A DNA stretch of 64,000 nt from Virgibacillus halodenitrificans JCM 12304 (lineage in GTDB: Bacteria > Bacillota > Bacilli > Bacillales > Amphibacillaceae), in the NCBI RefSeq assembly GCF_001310895.1, contig NZ_BAZS01000009.1, positions 1 to 64,000 on the forward strand. The letters are read 5' to 3'. Under the pieces are notes generated by a model. It saw only the letters and a program-made list of their open reading frames with translations, ran no database searches and was not told the origin of the DNA. The position numbers were made by a program, and so were the translations under genes. Each line of letters starts with the position of its first letter. The first letter of the stretch is position 1. Positions 40,140-53,400 of this stretch are shown piece after piece.

Positions 40140-41792
40140 ATGAGGATCCGTTATATACTATATTTGCTATTATCTCTAATAGGTTTTACCTTTGTACAAC
40201 CTAGTGAGGGTTCTGCAGAAACGAATCAAAAAGTAATTGTTATTTATAGTATGAATGAAGAAGAACAGCTTAAGCAAGTTCGTATTTTGGATACACTAAT
40301 CGGTCAGTTTACCAATGACTACACGTTTGTTCAAGATGATATGCTTCATGAGGAAGATGTAGCCGACTATTCACGCCTTATATATTTGGGCGCAGGAAAA
40401 ATGAATCTGTCCGAACACGTGACAAATGCAATAAATGAATATGTCGGGCCAGTTTTTATGATTGGACATAATGCAGAGCAATTTAAGCGCAATCACACAT
40501 GGTTACATATTCAAGGAGAAGTGATAATTAATCAGATAACGCTGCTTAACAGTCAAGCCAATCAACTGCTTCCAGAGGATCGTATTATGTACCAGGTTAA
40601 TAATGAGATTGGCAATGTTCTTATGACAGGATTTGGTAAGCAAAGTGGCCAGTTTCCATTATTATTAGACAATGAAGGAGATTTTTATTTTGCTGCTCAA
40701 AGTTTGTTTTCTCCTGTCGGGGAAGCGCTAACTGAAGCTTTGGGAGTATTTCTGGGTCACGAGGAAACTAAGCATATTCGTTATCTTAGATTAGAGGATA
40801 TACACCCAAAAGTGGATGCAGCGAAATTGAAGAAACAAGCTACATATTTAAAACAAAAAAACATTCCTTATATGGTGGCGGTTATTCCTGTCTACATGAT
40901 GAATGGTAAAACTGTACACTTATCTGATTCACCTGAACTTGTAAAAACATTAAAATACATGCAAAACAATGGAGCTAGTATTGTTTTGCATGGCTATAAA
41001 CACCAGTATCGGGATTCGGAAACTGGCGAGGGGTTTGAATTTTGGGATGTAGAATATGATCGGCCGATTTATCAGCCTGCAACTGAGAAAGCTTTTCTCC
41101 GTAAAGATTATCCCTCTGAAAAAAAATACGAGAGTTTTATTGAGGAGGGTAAGGAATTTGAAAAAACTTACATAAAAAATGCGCTTCGAAATGGTGTGGC
41201 AGAGCTTGTTGCACATGGTCTGTATCCTCTTGCATTTGAGGCGCCTCACTATGCGATGTCTCAACAAGGTTATAACGTGATATCAGAGTATTTTTCCTCC
41301 TATATTGGTCGATTGCAGTTAACAGACCAGACATGGCAAAGCGAATATGTTCCGATGTATGAAACCCAACCGAAATTCATGAATGGGTTGACCTTATATC
41401 CGGAAACGGTTGGTTTTATTGAACAAGGAAATGACAAGGCATTTGCCCAATTACAACAATCAATAAAAACTATGAAAGAATATAACAAATCCTATATTTC
41501 TGCATTTTATCATCCGTACTTAGGGAAGGAAGGTTTGAAGAAAGTTGTGGAAGAATTAGAGAGAGTTGAAAATGCAACGTGGTTAGACTTAAAGAAAAGA
41601 GAAAACTCCGTTGAAATTGATGAAATAAATATAACTTCAAAAGATGGGAAAGTTGAGATATCAAAACCCTTTATCTCCAGTGAGTATGAAAGAAATGTAA
41701 AAATTAAGCAGAGTTTGAAGTATATATTACCTAGCTTGTTGGTGGTGGCTGTGTTGATTGTGTTGATAAGAAAACGAAAAAGACGAGAATAA
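40140..41792 (+). CDS. Secreted, membrane-anchored DUF2334 (deacetylase-like) protein
   Basis: This 550-residue protein has a signal peptide (MRIRYILYLLLSLIGF...GSAE) and a C-terminal membrane helix with a basic tail (LLVVAVLIVLIRKRKRRE), so it is exposed outside but anchored. The middle part has the DUF2334 barrel related to polysaccharide deacetylases: YLRLEDIHPKVD, VIPVYM, IVLHGYKHQYRD (metal-site His) and FEAPHYAMS. The first 200 residues look like a type-1 glutamine-amidotransferase-like fold. Its substrate is unknown; position at the head of the glycosidase run suggests glycan modification, though it has its own terminator. Confidence 0.82.
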   Translation: MRIRYILYLLLSLIGFTFVQPSEGSAETNQKVIVIYSMNEEEQLKQVRILDTLIGQFTNDYTFVQDDMLHEEDVADYSRLIYLGAGKMNLSEHVTNAINEYVGPVFMIGHNAEQFKRNHTWLHIQGEVIINQITLLNSQANQLLPEDRIMYQVNNEIGNVLMTGFGKQSGQFPLLLDNEGDFYFAAQSLFSPVGEALTEALGVFLGHEETKHIRYLRLEDIHPKVDAAKLKKQATYLKQKNIPYMVAVIPVYMMNGKTVHLSDSPELVKTLKYMQNNGASIVLHGYKHQYRDSETGEGFEFWDVEYDRPIYQPATEKAFLRKDYPSEKKYESFIEEGKEFEKTYIKNALRNGVAELVAHGLYPLAFEAPHYAMSQQGYNVISEYFSSYIGRLQLTDQTWQSEYVPMYETQPKFMNGLTLYPETVGFIEQGNDKAFAQLQQSIKTMKEYNKSYISAFYHPYLGKEGLKKVVEELERVENATWLDLKKRENSVEIDEINITSKDGKVEISKPFISSEYERNVKIKQSLKYILPSLLVVAVLIVLIRKRKRRE

Positions 41793-41802
41793 ATATATTT
41801 TA

Positions 41803-41836
41803 AATCATTGATAAGGTATTATCAGTGATTTTTTTG
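41803..41836 (+). terminator. Terminator of the DUF2334 gene
   Basis: AATCATTGATAA pairs with TTATCAGTGATT around GGTA, followed by six T residues. Confidence 0.8.
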
Positions 41837-42012
41837 TGGTTTTGAGAGGTAAATAAAGCTATAGATGATATTTTTTTAGGTTAGAGATTTCATTGTTAAA
41901 GCTTAGTCACAACGTAATAGGCTAGATTCCCCTTAAAGTATACCAATCACTTAAACTCTAGTACGTATCTCCTAAATATAAACTGAATAATCCCAAAATT
42001 AAAATAAAAAAG

Positions 42013-42061
42013 CAATATTTCTAAAAGAAAAGACAAGATCTGCATTGTGTAAGCGCTTAAA
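42013..42061 (+). promoter_or_regulatory. Conserved cre-containing element upstream of GH2 (copy 1)
   Basis: Positions 42013-42058 match 50277-50322 at 44 of 46 bases. The element includes TGTAAGCGCTTAAA (42048-42061), which fits the CcpA cre consensus with one mismatch. Weaker similarity continues about 40 bases upstream. It lies about 215 bases before the GH2 start, implying catabolite control and a long leader. Confidence 0.7.
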
Positions 42062-42259
42062 AATATGTAGTATAGCCGCAACATGAGGGTGTTTTTCCAT
42101 GTTTTAGGTCTTTCGACAGTGTATCTTGAGAAGGTTCCGTCACGTATTTCATGAACCTGCAAGAAGAGCATTCCTGGATACATAGTTAAAACGCCGTTCA
42201 CAGTGTTAGTAGATAGCAGAAATGTTTTAATCCTTCTGTTATTTATTATAAAAAAATAA

Positions 42260-46680
<4,421 letters not shown>

Positions 46681-46755
46681 GCATATGATGTTTGATGCTT
46701 GTGATCATGGAACGGCCTGAAATTTTCCAGGATGACTCGCATCATCTAAAACCTG

Positions 46756-46790
46756 CGGCAAGTTAAATAGACTTGCCGTTTGGTTTTTTA
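46756..46790 (+). terminator. Terminator of the GH2 gene
   Basis: CGGCAAGT pairs with ACTTGCCG around a seven-base loop, followed by TTTGGTTTTTTA. Confidence 0.85.
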
Positions 46791-46792
46791 TT

Positions 46793-46920
46793 GGAGAGTT
46801 TGGGTAATCCGTTGGAAGGCGTGGGAATTAGCCGGAGCGCAGAATAATCGGCAGGAGAGTGTGGGAATCGGCCGAAGCGCGGAATAATTGGCAGGAGAGT
46901 GTGGGAATCGGCCGCAGAGC
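46793..46920. repeat. 40-bp tandem repeat, about three copies
   Basis: Unit 46821-46860 and unit 46861-46900 align base for base with four differences, and 46901-46920 starts a third copy. 46793-46820 looks like a degenerate earlier one. The core is GTGGGAATCGGCCGAAGCGC followed by a GGAATAATTGGCAGGAGAGT type half. It is much richer in G than its surroundings and lies between the GH2 terminator and the GH27 gene. It contains no long ORF. Confidence 0.9.
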
Positions 46921-46968
46921 TTTTAGCTGATTTTATATGAATGTATAAAGAAAGGAGACGGGATAGTA

Positions 46969-49833
46969 ATGAAATGGCGATGGAGGTTGGGTGTAATACT
47001 ATTCACTGTGGTTTTTTTAGCGACGGGTTTTGCTGGGTCGAATGGACAGCAAGTCTATGCGTTGGATAATGGTTTGGCAAAGACACCGCCAATGGGGTGG
47101 AACAGTTGGAATTATTTCCGTTGTTATGATGTCAATGAAGAAGTGATTAAAGAGACTGCAGATGCAATGGTAGAAAGCGGTATGAAAGATGCTGGCTATG
47201 AATATGTGGTTATTGATGATTGCTGGCAAGCTTTGGAAAGAGATGATAATGGTAATTTACAGGCAAATCCGGAGCGCTTTCCAAGTGGTATTAAGGCACT
47301 TGCCGATTATGTGCATAAGCTGGGACTTAAATTAGGAATTTATGCTGTGCCGGGAACGGAGACCTGTGCCATGCATTGGGATGATTATCCTTCAGGTAAG
47401 ATTGGCAGTTATGGACATGAGAAGCAGGATGCGAAGCAATTTGAAAAATGGGGTGTAGATTATCTGAAATATGATTGGTGCCGTGCAGATGTTACGGAAG
47501 GTCTGGAGCATATACCTGCATTTGAAAAAATGAGAGATGAACTGCAGGCATTGGATCGTCCTATCATTTATGGTATTTCTGAGTATGGAGATACAAAGCC
47601 TTGGGAATGGGCAAAGCCAATTGCAAATATGTGGCGTACCACGAGTGATATTCAAGCAAATTGGGGAAGCTTAATGACTATTTTGGATCAGCAAGTTGGT
47701 CTTTATAAATATGCTGGACCAGGGTATTGGAATGATCCCGACATGCTCCAGGTAGGTAATCCTGGTTTGTCTGAAACGGAGAATCGGGCACATTTTAGCT
47801 TATGGAGTATACTAGCCGCACCTTTAATGGCAGGAAATGATCTCCGTCATATGTCCACATCTACGGCAGAAATTCTATCAAATAAAGAAGTAACTGCAGT
47901 TAATCAGGACCTGATTGGCCTGCAAGGAAGAAAGATTCGTGACGATGGAGATAAAGAAGTATGGATGCGTCCGTTAGCAAATGGTGATCGAGCGATTGTT
48001 TTGCTAAATCGAGGACAAAAAGAAACGGAAATGAGTGTTAACATTACTGATCTAGGATTACCTCAGTCAAGCAGCACCTATTATGTACGTGACTTATGGG
48101 CACATGAAACAACCCAATCAACAGGCGAGATTCAAGCTTCTGTACCAGGTCATGGGGTGCAAATGTATCGAATTAGTCCTGCAGATCCAGTGGAAGCTTC
48201 AGAGAACGTACAGCATGTGAAAACCAGTGATAAGCAAGAAGTTTGGATAGAGTCATTAGAAGATGGAAGTATGCTTGTTACTCTGTTGAACCGTGGAGAT
48301 AAAGAAGCAAACGTTGGTATTCATACCGATGAATTAAATATGGAGAAAAGTGGTGCGTATATTGTTGAAGATATTTGGTCAAAGGATAAAACAGCTGTTG
48401 CTAACACTATTAGGGGAAAAGTACAGGCCTATGATATAACGGTGTTGAAAGTGACGCCAGGTACTCCAGAGGATGCGCCTCCAGCTATACAGCAAGATCT
48501 TCAAGTTCCAGAAAAAATAGGAGAAGGAGAAACGAAGGAAGTTTCTTTAACTCTTACGAATAATGGTGTAGTTGCTGCGAATAATGTACAAGTTAATTTG
48601 GATGTTCCTAATGGATGGACAGTAGAACCTGTTTCAGAAACGGGATTTGCAACGATTCCACCAAGTTCAGAAAATCAGTCAGTCGAAGTCACTTGGAATG
48701 TCACTGCACCAACAAAGCTTTCAGCAGACACAGTTACATTTAATTCTGGCATCACATTTGAATATGGAAAAGCTGAGAAAAGCGCCAATGCTCAAACACA
48801 GGCTACATCAGAAATTACCCCAGCTCCGCCAAAGACAGATAGCTTTTTAAGTGACCTGCCATTTTATAAAGATACGATCAATGGCTGGGGACCGGTAGAA
48901 AGAGATAGGAGTGTAGGCGGTCAAGAAGCAGGTGATGGGAACACACTAACTATTAATGGCGAAACATTTGAAAAGGGACTTGGTGTTAATTCCAATTCGG
49001 AGGTTTCTTACTATATCGGGGGTAATTTTTCTACCTTCACCTCAGCTATTGGAATTGATGATGAAATGGTGTGGGAAGACGGCCAGGAAGGTGATGTTGT
49101 TTTTCAAGTATGGGGTGACGGCAAAAAACTTTATGACAGCGGATTGGTGACAGGTGATATGGAGACGAAGTATATTGATGTCGATATCACAGGGGTATCT
49201 GTTTTAAAGCTTGTAGTTACTGATGGTGATGATAACAATTGGTTTGACCATGCTGATTGGGCTAATGCCAAAATTATTGCAACCAATAATGGGGCAGACG
49301 AAACAGCACCAGAGCTTGAAGTCACTATGAATGGAAAGCTCGTTCAAGACCAAGTGTCCTTATCAGATACGGAGACGATCATGTTTACATGGAAGGCAAC
49401 GGATGAAGGGAGTGGCATCGCTACTACAACTGCATCCTTTGCAGGAAAAGAATACGATAAGAATAAAGCGTTGCCTTTAGCAGGTAAGCCGGGAGAGCAT
49501 GATTTCAGTGTAACAGCTGAGGATAAGGCAGGAAACATTACAAAGAAAACCTATCAAATAAATGTGAACACGAGTCCACAGGCTATGAGAACACATGTGG
49601 AGCGATTCGATCAAGCAGGTGCTTTCCAAGATACAAAGAATGTGCGGATACTTCAGCTTCATCTAACGACAATTAAGCAATATCTGGATAAAAACAATAC
49701 AGCAAAAACACGTAAGCAACTAGATTCACTGGGTCAATTACTTGATTATTTGCAGGCTCAAGAAGAGATGTCTGATGATGCTTATCGTGTCTTAAAATCA
49801 GATACGAATTACTTGCTGGAAAGGCTGCAATAA
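46969..49833 (+). CDS. Secreted GH27 alpha-galactosidase / alpha-N-acetylgalactosaminidase, multidomain
   Basis: This 954-residue protein has a signal peptide (to about 31) and a GH27 barrel with TPPMGWNSWNYF, nucleophile Asp169 in LKYDWCRAD and likely acid/base Asp227 in RTTSDIQ. Two successive beta-sandwich C domains follow, both with EVW...LLNRG (about 48000-48180 and 48240-48455), an apparent duplication. Next come a NEW3 domain (about 48490-48770), NPCBM (about 48840-49290), an Ig-like domain and a FIMAH domain (49570-49830). AAAGGAGA precedes ATG. It removes terminal alpha-galactose or alpha-GalNAc. Which one cannot be told from sequence alone. Confidence 0.92.
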   Translation: MKWRWRLGVILFTVVFLATGFAGSNGQQVYALDNGLAKTPPMGWNSWNYFRCYDVNEEVIKETADAMVESGMKDAGYEYVVIDDCWQALERDDNGNLQANPERFPSGIKALADYVHKLGLKLGIYAVPGTETCAMHWDDYPSGKIGSYGHEKQDAKQFEKWGVDYLKYDWCRADVTEGLEHIPAFEKMRDELQALDRPIIYGISEYGDTKPWEWAKPIANMWRTTSDIQANWGSLMTILDQQVGLYKYAGPGYWNDPDMLQVGNPGLSETENRAHFSLWSILAAPLMAGNDLRHMSTSTAEILSNKEVTAVNQDLIGLQGRKIRDDGDKEVWMRPLANGDRAIVLLNRGQKETEMSVNITDLGLPQSSSTYYVRDLWAHETTQSTGEIQASVPGHGVQMYRISPADPVEASENVQHVKTSDKQEVWIESLEDGSMLVTLLNRGDKEANVGIHTDELNMEKSGAYIVEDIWSKDKTAVANTIRGKVQAYDITVLKVTPGTPEDAPPAIQQDLQVPEKIGEGETKEVSLTLTNNGVVAANNVQVNLDVPNGWTVEPVSETGFATIPPSSENQSVEVTWNVTAPTKLSADTVTFNSGITFEYGKAEKSANAQTQATSEITPAPPKTDSFLSDLPFYKDTINGWGPVERDRSVGGQEAGDGNTLTINGETFEKGLGVNSNSEVSYYIGGNFSTFTSAIGIDDEMVWEDGQEGDVVFQVWGDGKKLYDSGLVTGDMETKYIDVDITGVSVLKLVVTDGDDNNWFDHADWANAKIIATNNGADETAPELEVTMNGKLVQDQVSLSDTETIMFTWKATDEGSGIATTTASFAGKEYDKNKALPLAGKPGEHDFSVTAEDKAGNITKKTYQINVNTSPQAMRTHVERFDQAGAFQDTKNVRILQLHLTTIKQYLDKNNTAKTRKQLDSLGQLLDYLQAQEEMSDDAYRVLKSDTNYLLERLQ

Positions 49834-49920
49834 AATAAGGAAAAATAGGAGTATAGATTTTTAGGTCACTTGTTAAATAAACTGAGTAATCTTTTCAAGT
49901 TAATTTTCCCAAACTATGTA

Positions 49921-49954
49921 AAAGAGAGGCATAGCCAATTGGTTATGCCTCTTT
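49921..49954 (+). terminator. Terminator of the GH27 gene
   Basis: AAAGAGAGGCATA.CCAATTGG.TATGCCTCTTT forms a long, tight hairpin followed by few T residues; near-symmetric, so possibly bidirectional. Confidence 0.75.
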
Positions 49955-50276
49955 ACCAGTAATCTACACTATTTTTATTTTAATAGGTAATTATATCCAA
50001 TTTCAACAATTCTCACGGTTCGAATATCCTAATTCAGTTATTATACAGGTCACGAATTACGTGATATTTGGCTCATAGCAAAAATATGAAGTATATGGTA
50101 ATTTAAATAATAGATAAAAAATACATATTTCAATCTACGATAATAGCCGCATAAATCCCTGACATGAAGCCATTTATAAGATGATTTCTCTGCATAGTTC
50201 CCTCAAGGACTTTTTATTCACTTCTAGTATAAAATACCTAAATATAGACATAATAATTTAAACATTATAAAAATAA

Positions 50277-50324
50277 CAATATTTCTAAAATAAAAGACAA
50301 TATCTGCATTGTGTAAGCGCTTCA
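50277..50324 (+). promoter_or_regulatory. Conserved cre-containing element upstream of GH101 (copy 2)
   Basis: This copy matches the one before GH2 (42013-42058) at 44 of 46 bases, including TGCATTGTGTAAGCGCTT. It lies about 177 bases before the GH101 start. The rest of the 665-bp gap 49834-50498 shows only AT-rich leader and the GH27 terminator. Confidence 0.7.
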
Positions 50325-50498
50325 ATCCATGTAACCTTAATCTAAAGTGGATATAACCTGTTTAGTAATTTTCAAATAAACAAAGCAAAATCTACTAAGT
50401 AAGGGGTATCCAGCAAAGATAATTAGAGGGGAGGATAGTAGCGCCATTTTACGTACTTTTATCAGATCTACTCTATCATTCTGCAAGGAGGTTTCAGT

Positions 50499-53400
50499 GT
50501 GGACAATTTTTACAGAAAAAGAATATTTCCTATTTTCTGCGGCGTCTTGCTAGTGCTACCATTATTTTTGTTAAACATGGTAGCACCATTAAAAGCAGAT
50601 GCAGCAGCTTCCAACCCATGGGAAACGATTTCCACTGGTGGGAATGAAGTGAACAAGGTTGTCGAACAAAACGGAGATTCCTATGTACGTCTTGGTACTG
50701 GCGAGGGAAACAATAATGGGGATAACCCGGCAATTTTCCGTCATCAAGATGCCACGGGACAGGAGAAAGGTGTCATGGAGTATACCTTTATTCCAGAGAC
50801 AGAGGGGAAGACGACCCGTTTTGGCTTTTTTACTCATTATGAAGATCCGAATAACTTTGTTTTTGTTGGCTATGATGCACTTGGCTGGTTTTACCAATAT
50901 AAATACCAGGGTGAAGGAGATTATCTTCGCGAAAGACCAGAGGTAGCTTTGCCGCAGCCTGGTAAAGAATATACGTTAAAGATCGATTATGATGGAACAG
51001 CGTTGAACGCTTCATTAAATGGAAAAGATCTTTTTGGCAATGTACAACTAAATGAAGCTGTTGCTAATTTGACCACTCAACCGGAAGCGTTACGTCTTGG
51101 TAAATATGGTGACCAGGATACAAAAGTCCTCATTAAAACAGACATAGGTATTGTGGATGACAAGCTGGAAGAAGGGGACTTAAATATTATCCAAGGAGAC
51201 GGCACACTTACTTACAACGAGGATGGTTCTGCAACTTTTGGTGTCACCTCTACTGCAAAAAATAAAGTAGTTTACGATAACATGGAACCAATTAAGAATG
51301 GTGTTTTTGAAGCAGATATTCAAGCAGATAAGGATTTAAATCGTTTTGGTGTCATCTATCGAGTTCAGGACTCTTCCACGTATACATACGTCGGAACTGG
51401 TGATGCAAATGATCAGTACTTTAGCGAAATTTTCTTACCGGAAAACAGCTGGACTGCGATGACAAAAGGTATTCCGCTACAAGCTGATCAGTCTTACCAT
51501 TTACGCGTTAAATTCATCAATGATACTGCAACACTTTACGTGGATGGAGAGAAAATAGATTCCTGGTCGCAGCCTGATGGTGTAGACGAGGCTGGCTTGC
51601 TTGGTTTTGAGAAGAGCCGTGGCGCAGCAAATGTTACTATTTCGAATGTGAAAATTACAGAAAGCTCTGCACCGGAAGCTCCGGATACCGAACCAATTGA
51701 GAATACTCTTTCATCAGACGAGATGGAGGTAACGATTGATGAAGTATTTCCGCGAGTTATTAATTATAACGTTGATGGAAAAGTGATGCATGGACAAGAA
51801 TCTCCTGTGTATGGGTTGAACATCAATGGCATGCTTTATTATCCGGAGGTAGCTTTTGAAAAAGTCAGCGACAATGAAGCAGTTTATACCATGTCTGTTA
51901 CGGATTTGGATGAAAAGCTTGATGCTGAATTCAAACTATCCTTGAAGGTGGAGGATAATAAAGTTGTTTACAGCTTTGATGAAATCACCAATAAAGCAGA
52001 TGCACCAATTGAAACGATCGATTTTGCTGATATGAACTTTATTTCCGTAAATGCGGAGGATGGAGATGCAAAAGCAAAATTGACTAATCTAAGTAGTGAT
52101 ATTACCAAGCCGGGTGATACGTCGGTAACAGTGGATGCAGAAATGCAGGATGTTGGGACATCGAAAAGCTATTACACTGCATTTTTATCAACAGATGAAT
52201 TGAGTGCTGGTGTATGGTCAAGCTCGGAAGTGAATGGATATAAAAACCTGATTGCCAACCGCTTTGAAAATGAAGCTGGTGTAAAAGCAATGGGGATTGG
52301 CTCAAGTACACTTTATTATCATCGTGAATTTATGCCGGAACCATCTTCCAATAAGCCGACAATCAAAATTGTAATTACCGAGGATACGAATGGTGATGAG
52401 GAGATTGATTGGCAGGATGCGGCTATTGAATATCGTGATTTAATGAAGGATATAAAAGGCGCAGACAATGTAAATAATACAGTCGGCACAAGAATTGCAA
52501 TGAACTTCGGTTCTCAAGCACAGCAGCCATTCTTAAAAACATTGGATAATGTGAAGAAAGTGGCGCTTGCAACAGATGGAATGGGACAAGCTGTTTTATT
52601 AAAAGGATATGGAAATGAAGGGCATGACAGTGCACATCCAGATTATGGTGATGTCGGAGCGCGTATGGGCGGAGCAGCTGACTTACAAACGCTTATCGAG
52701 GAAGGACATCAATATAACACGGAGTTTGGTGTGCATATTAACGCACAGGAATCCTATCCGGAAGCAGATGCGTTTAGTGAAGAACTAATTAACAGTCCGG
52801 GTTCCAAGGGCTGGGGCTGGCTCGATCAGTCGTATACAATTAATAAATTACGCGATTTATACTCAGGTGCTCGTGCTGAACGAATGGATGCGTTAGCTGA
52901 AGCTGCACCAGGTCTTGACTTTATCTATTTAGATGTTTGGTATCAGGACCAGTGGGAATCCAACCGTGTTGCTGAGCAAATTATGGACAGAGGCTGGAGA
53001 ATGACAACAGAGTTTGGTACAGCTGTTGCCAATTACTCTACTTGGCAGCATTGGGCTACAGATAAGAACTATGGTGGTCCCGAAAATAAAGGAATTAACT
53101 CGGATGTACTTCGCTTTATCGGCAACCACCAGAAGGATTCATGGGTGTTAAACTGGCCGGAAGCAGGTGGTACAGCTGATCATCCATTACTCGGCGGATT
53201 TGAGCTGGCTGGTTTTGAAGGCTGGCAATCAGATAAGAACTTTGATCATTTCATCCGCAAAACTTTTGATACAAACGTACCTACAAAGTTTTTACAAAAG
53301 TATTATGTAACAGATTGGGAGAAGACAGAAGGAGACCCAACGGAGACGAATTTGGAAAAAGAAATCACTCTTAAAGACCCAAGCAATGACGATACGGTTA

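Noticed and set aside
40950-41267. Minus-strand frame (105 codons) within the DUF2334 gene
   Set aside because: Antisense to a conserved deacetylase-like core; no independent evidence.
46821-46920. Possible CRISPR array from the 40-bp repeats
   Set aside because: Units are directly abutting with no spacers, and no cas genes are present.
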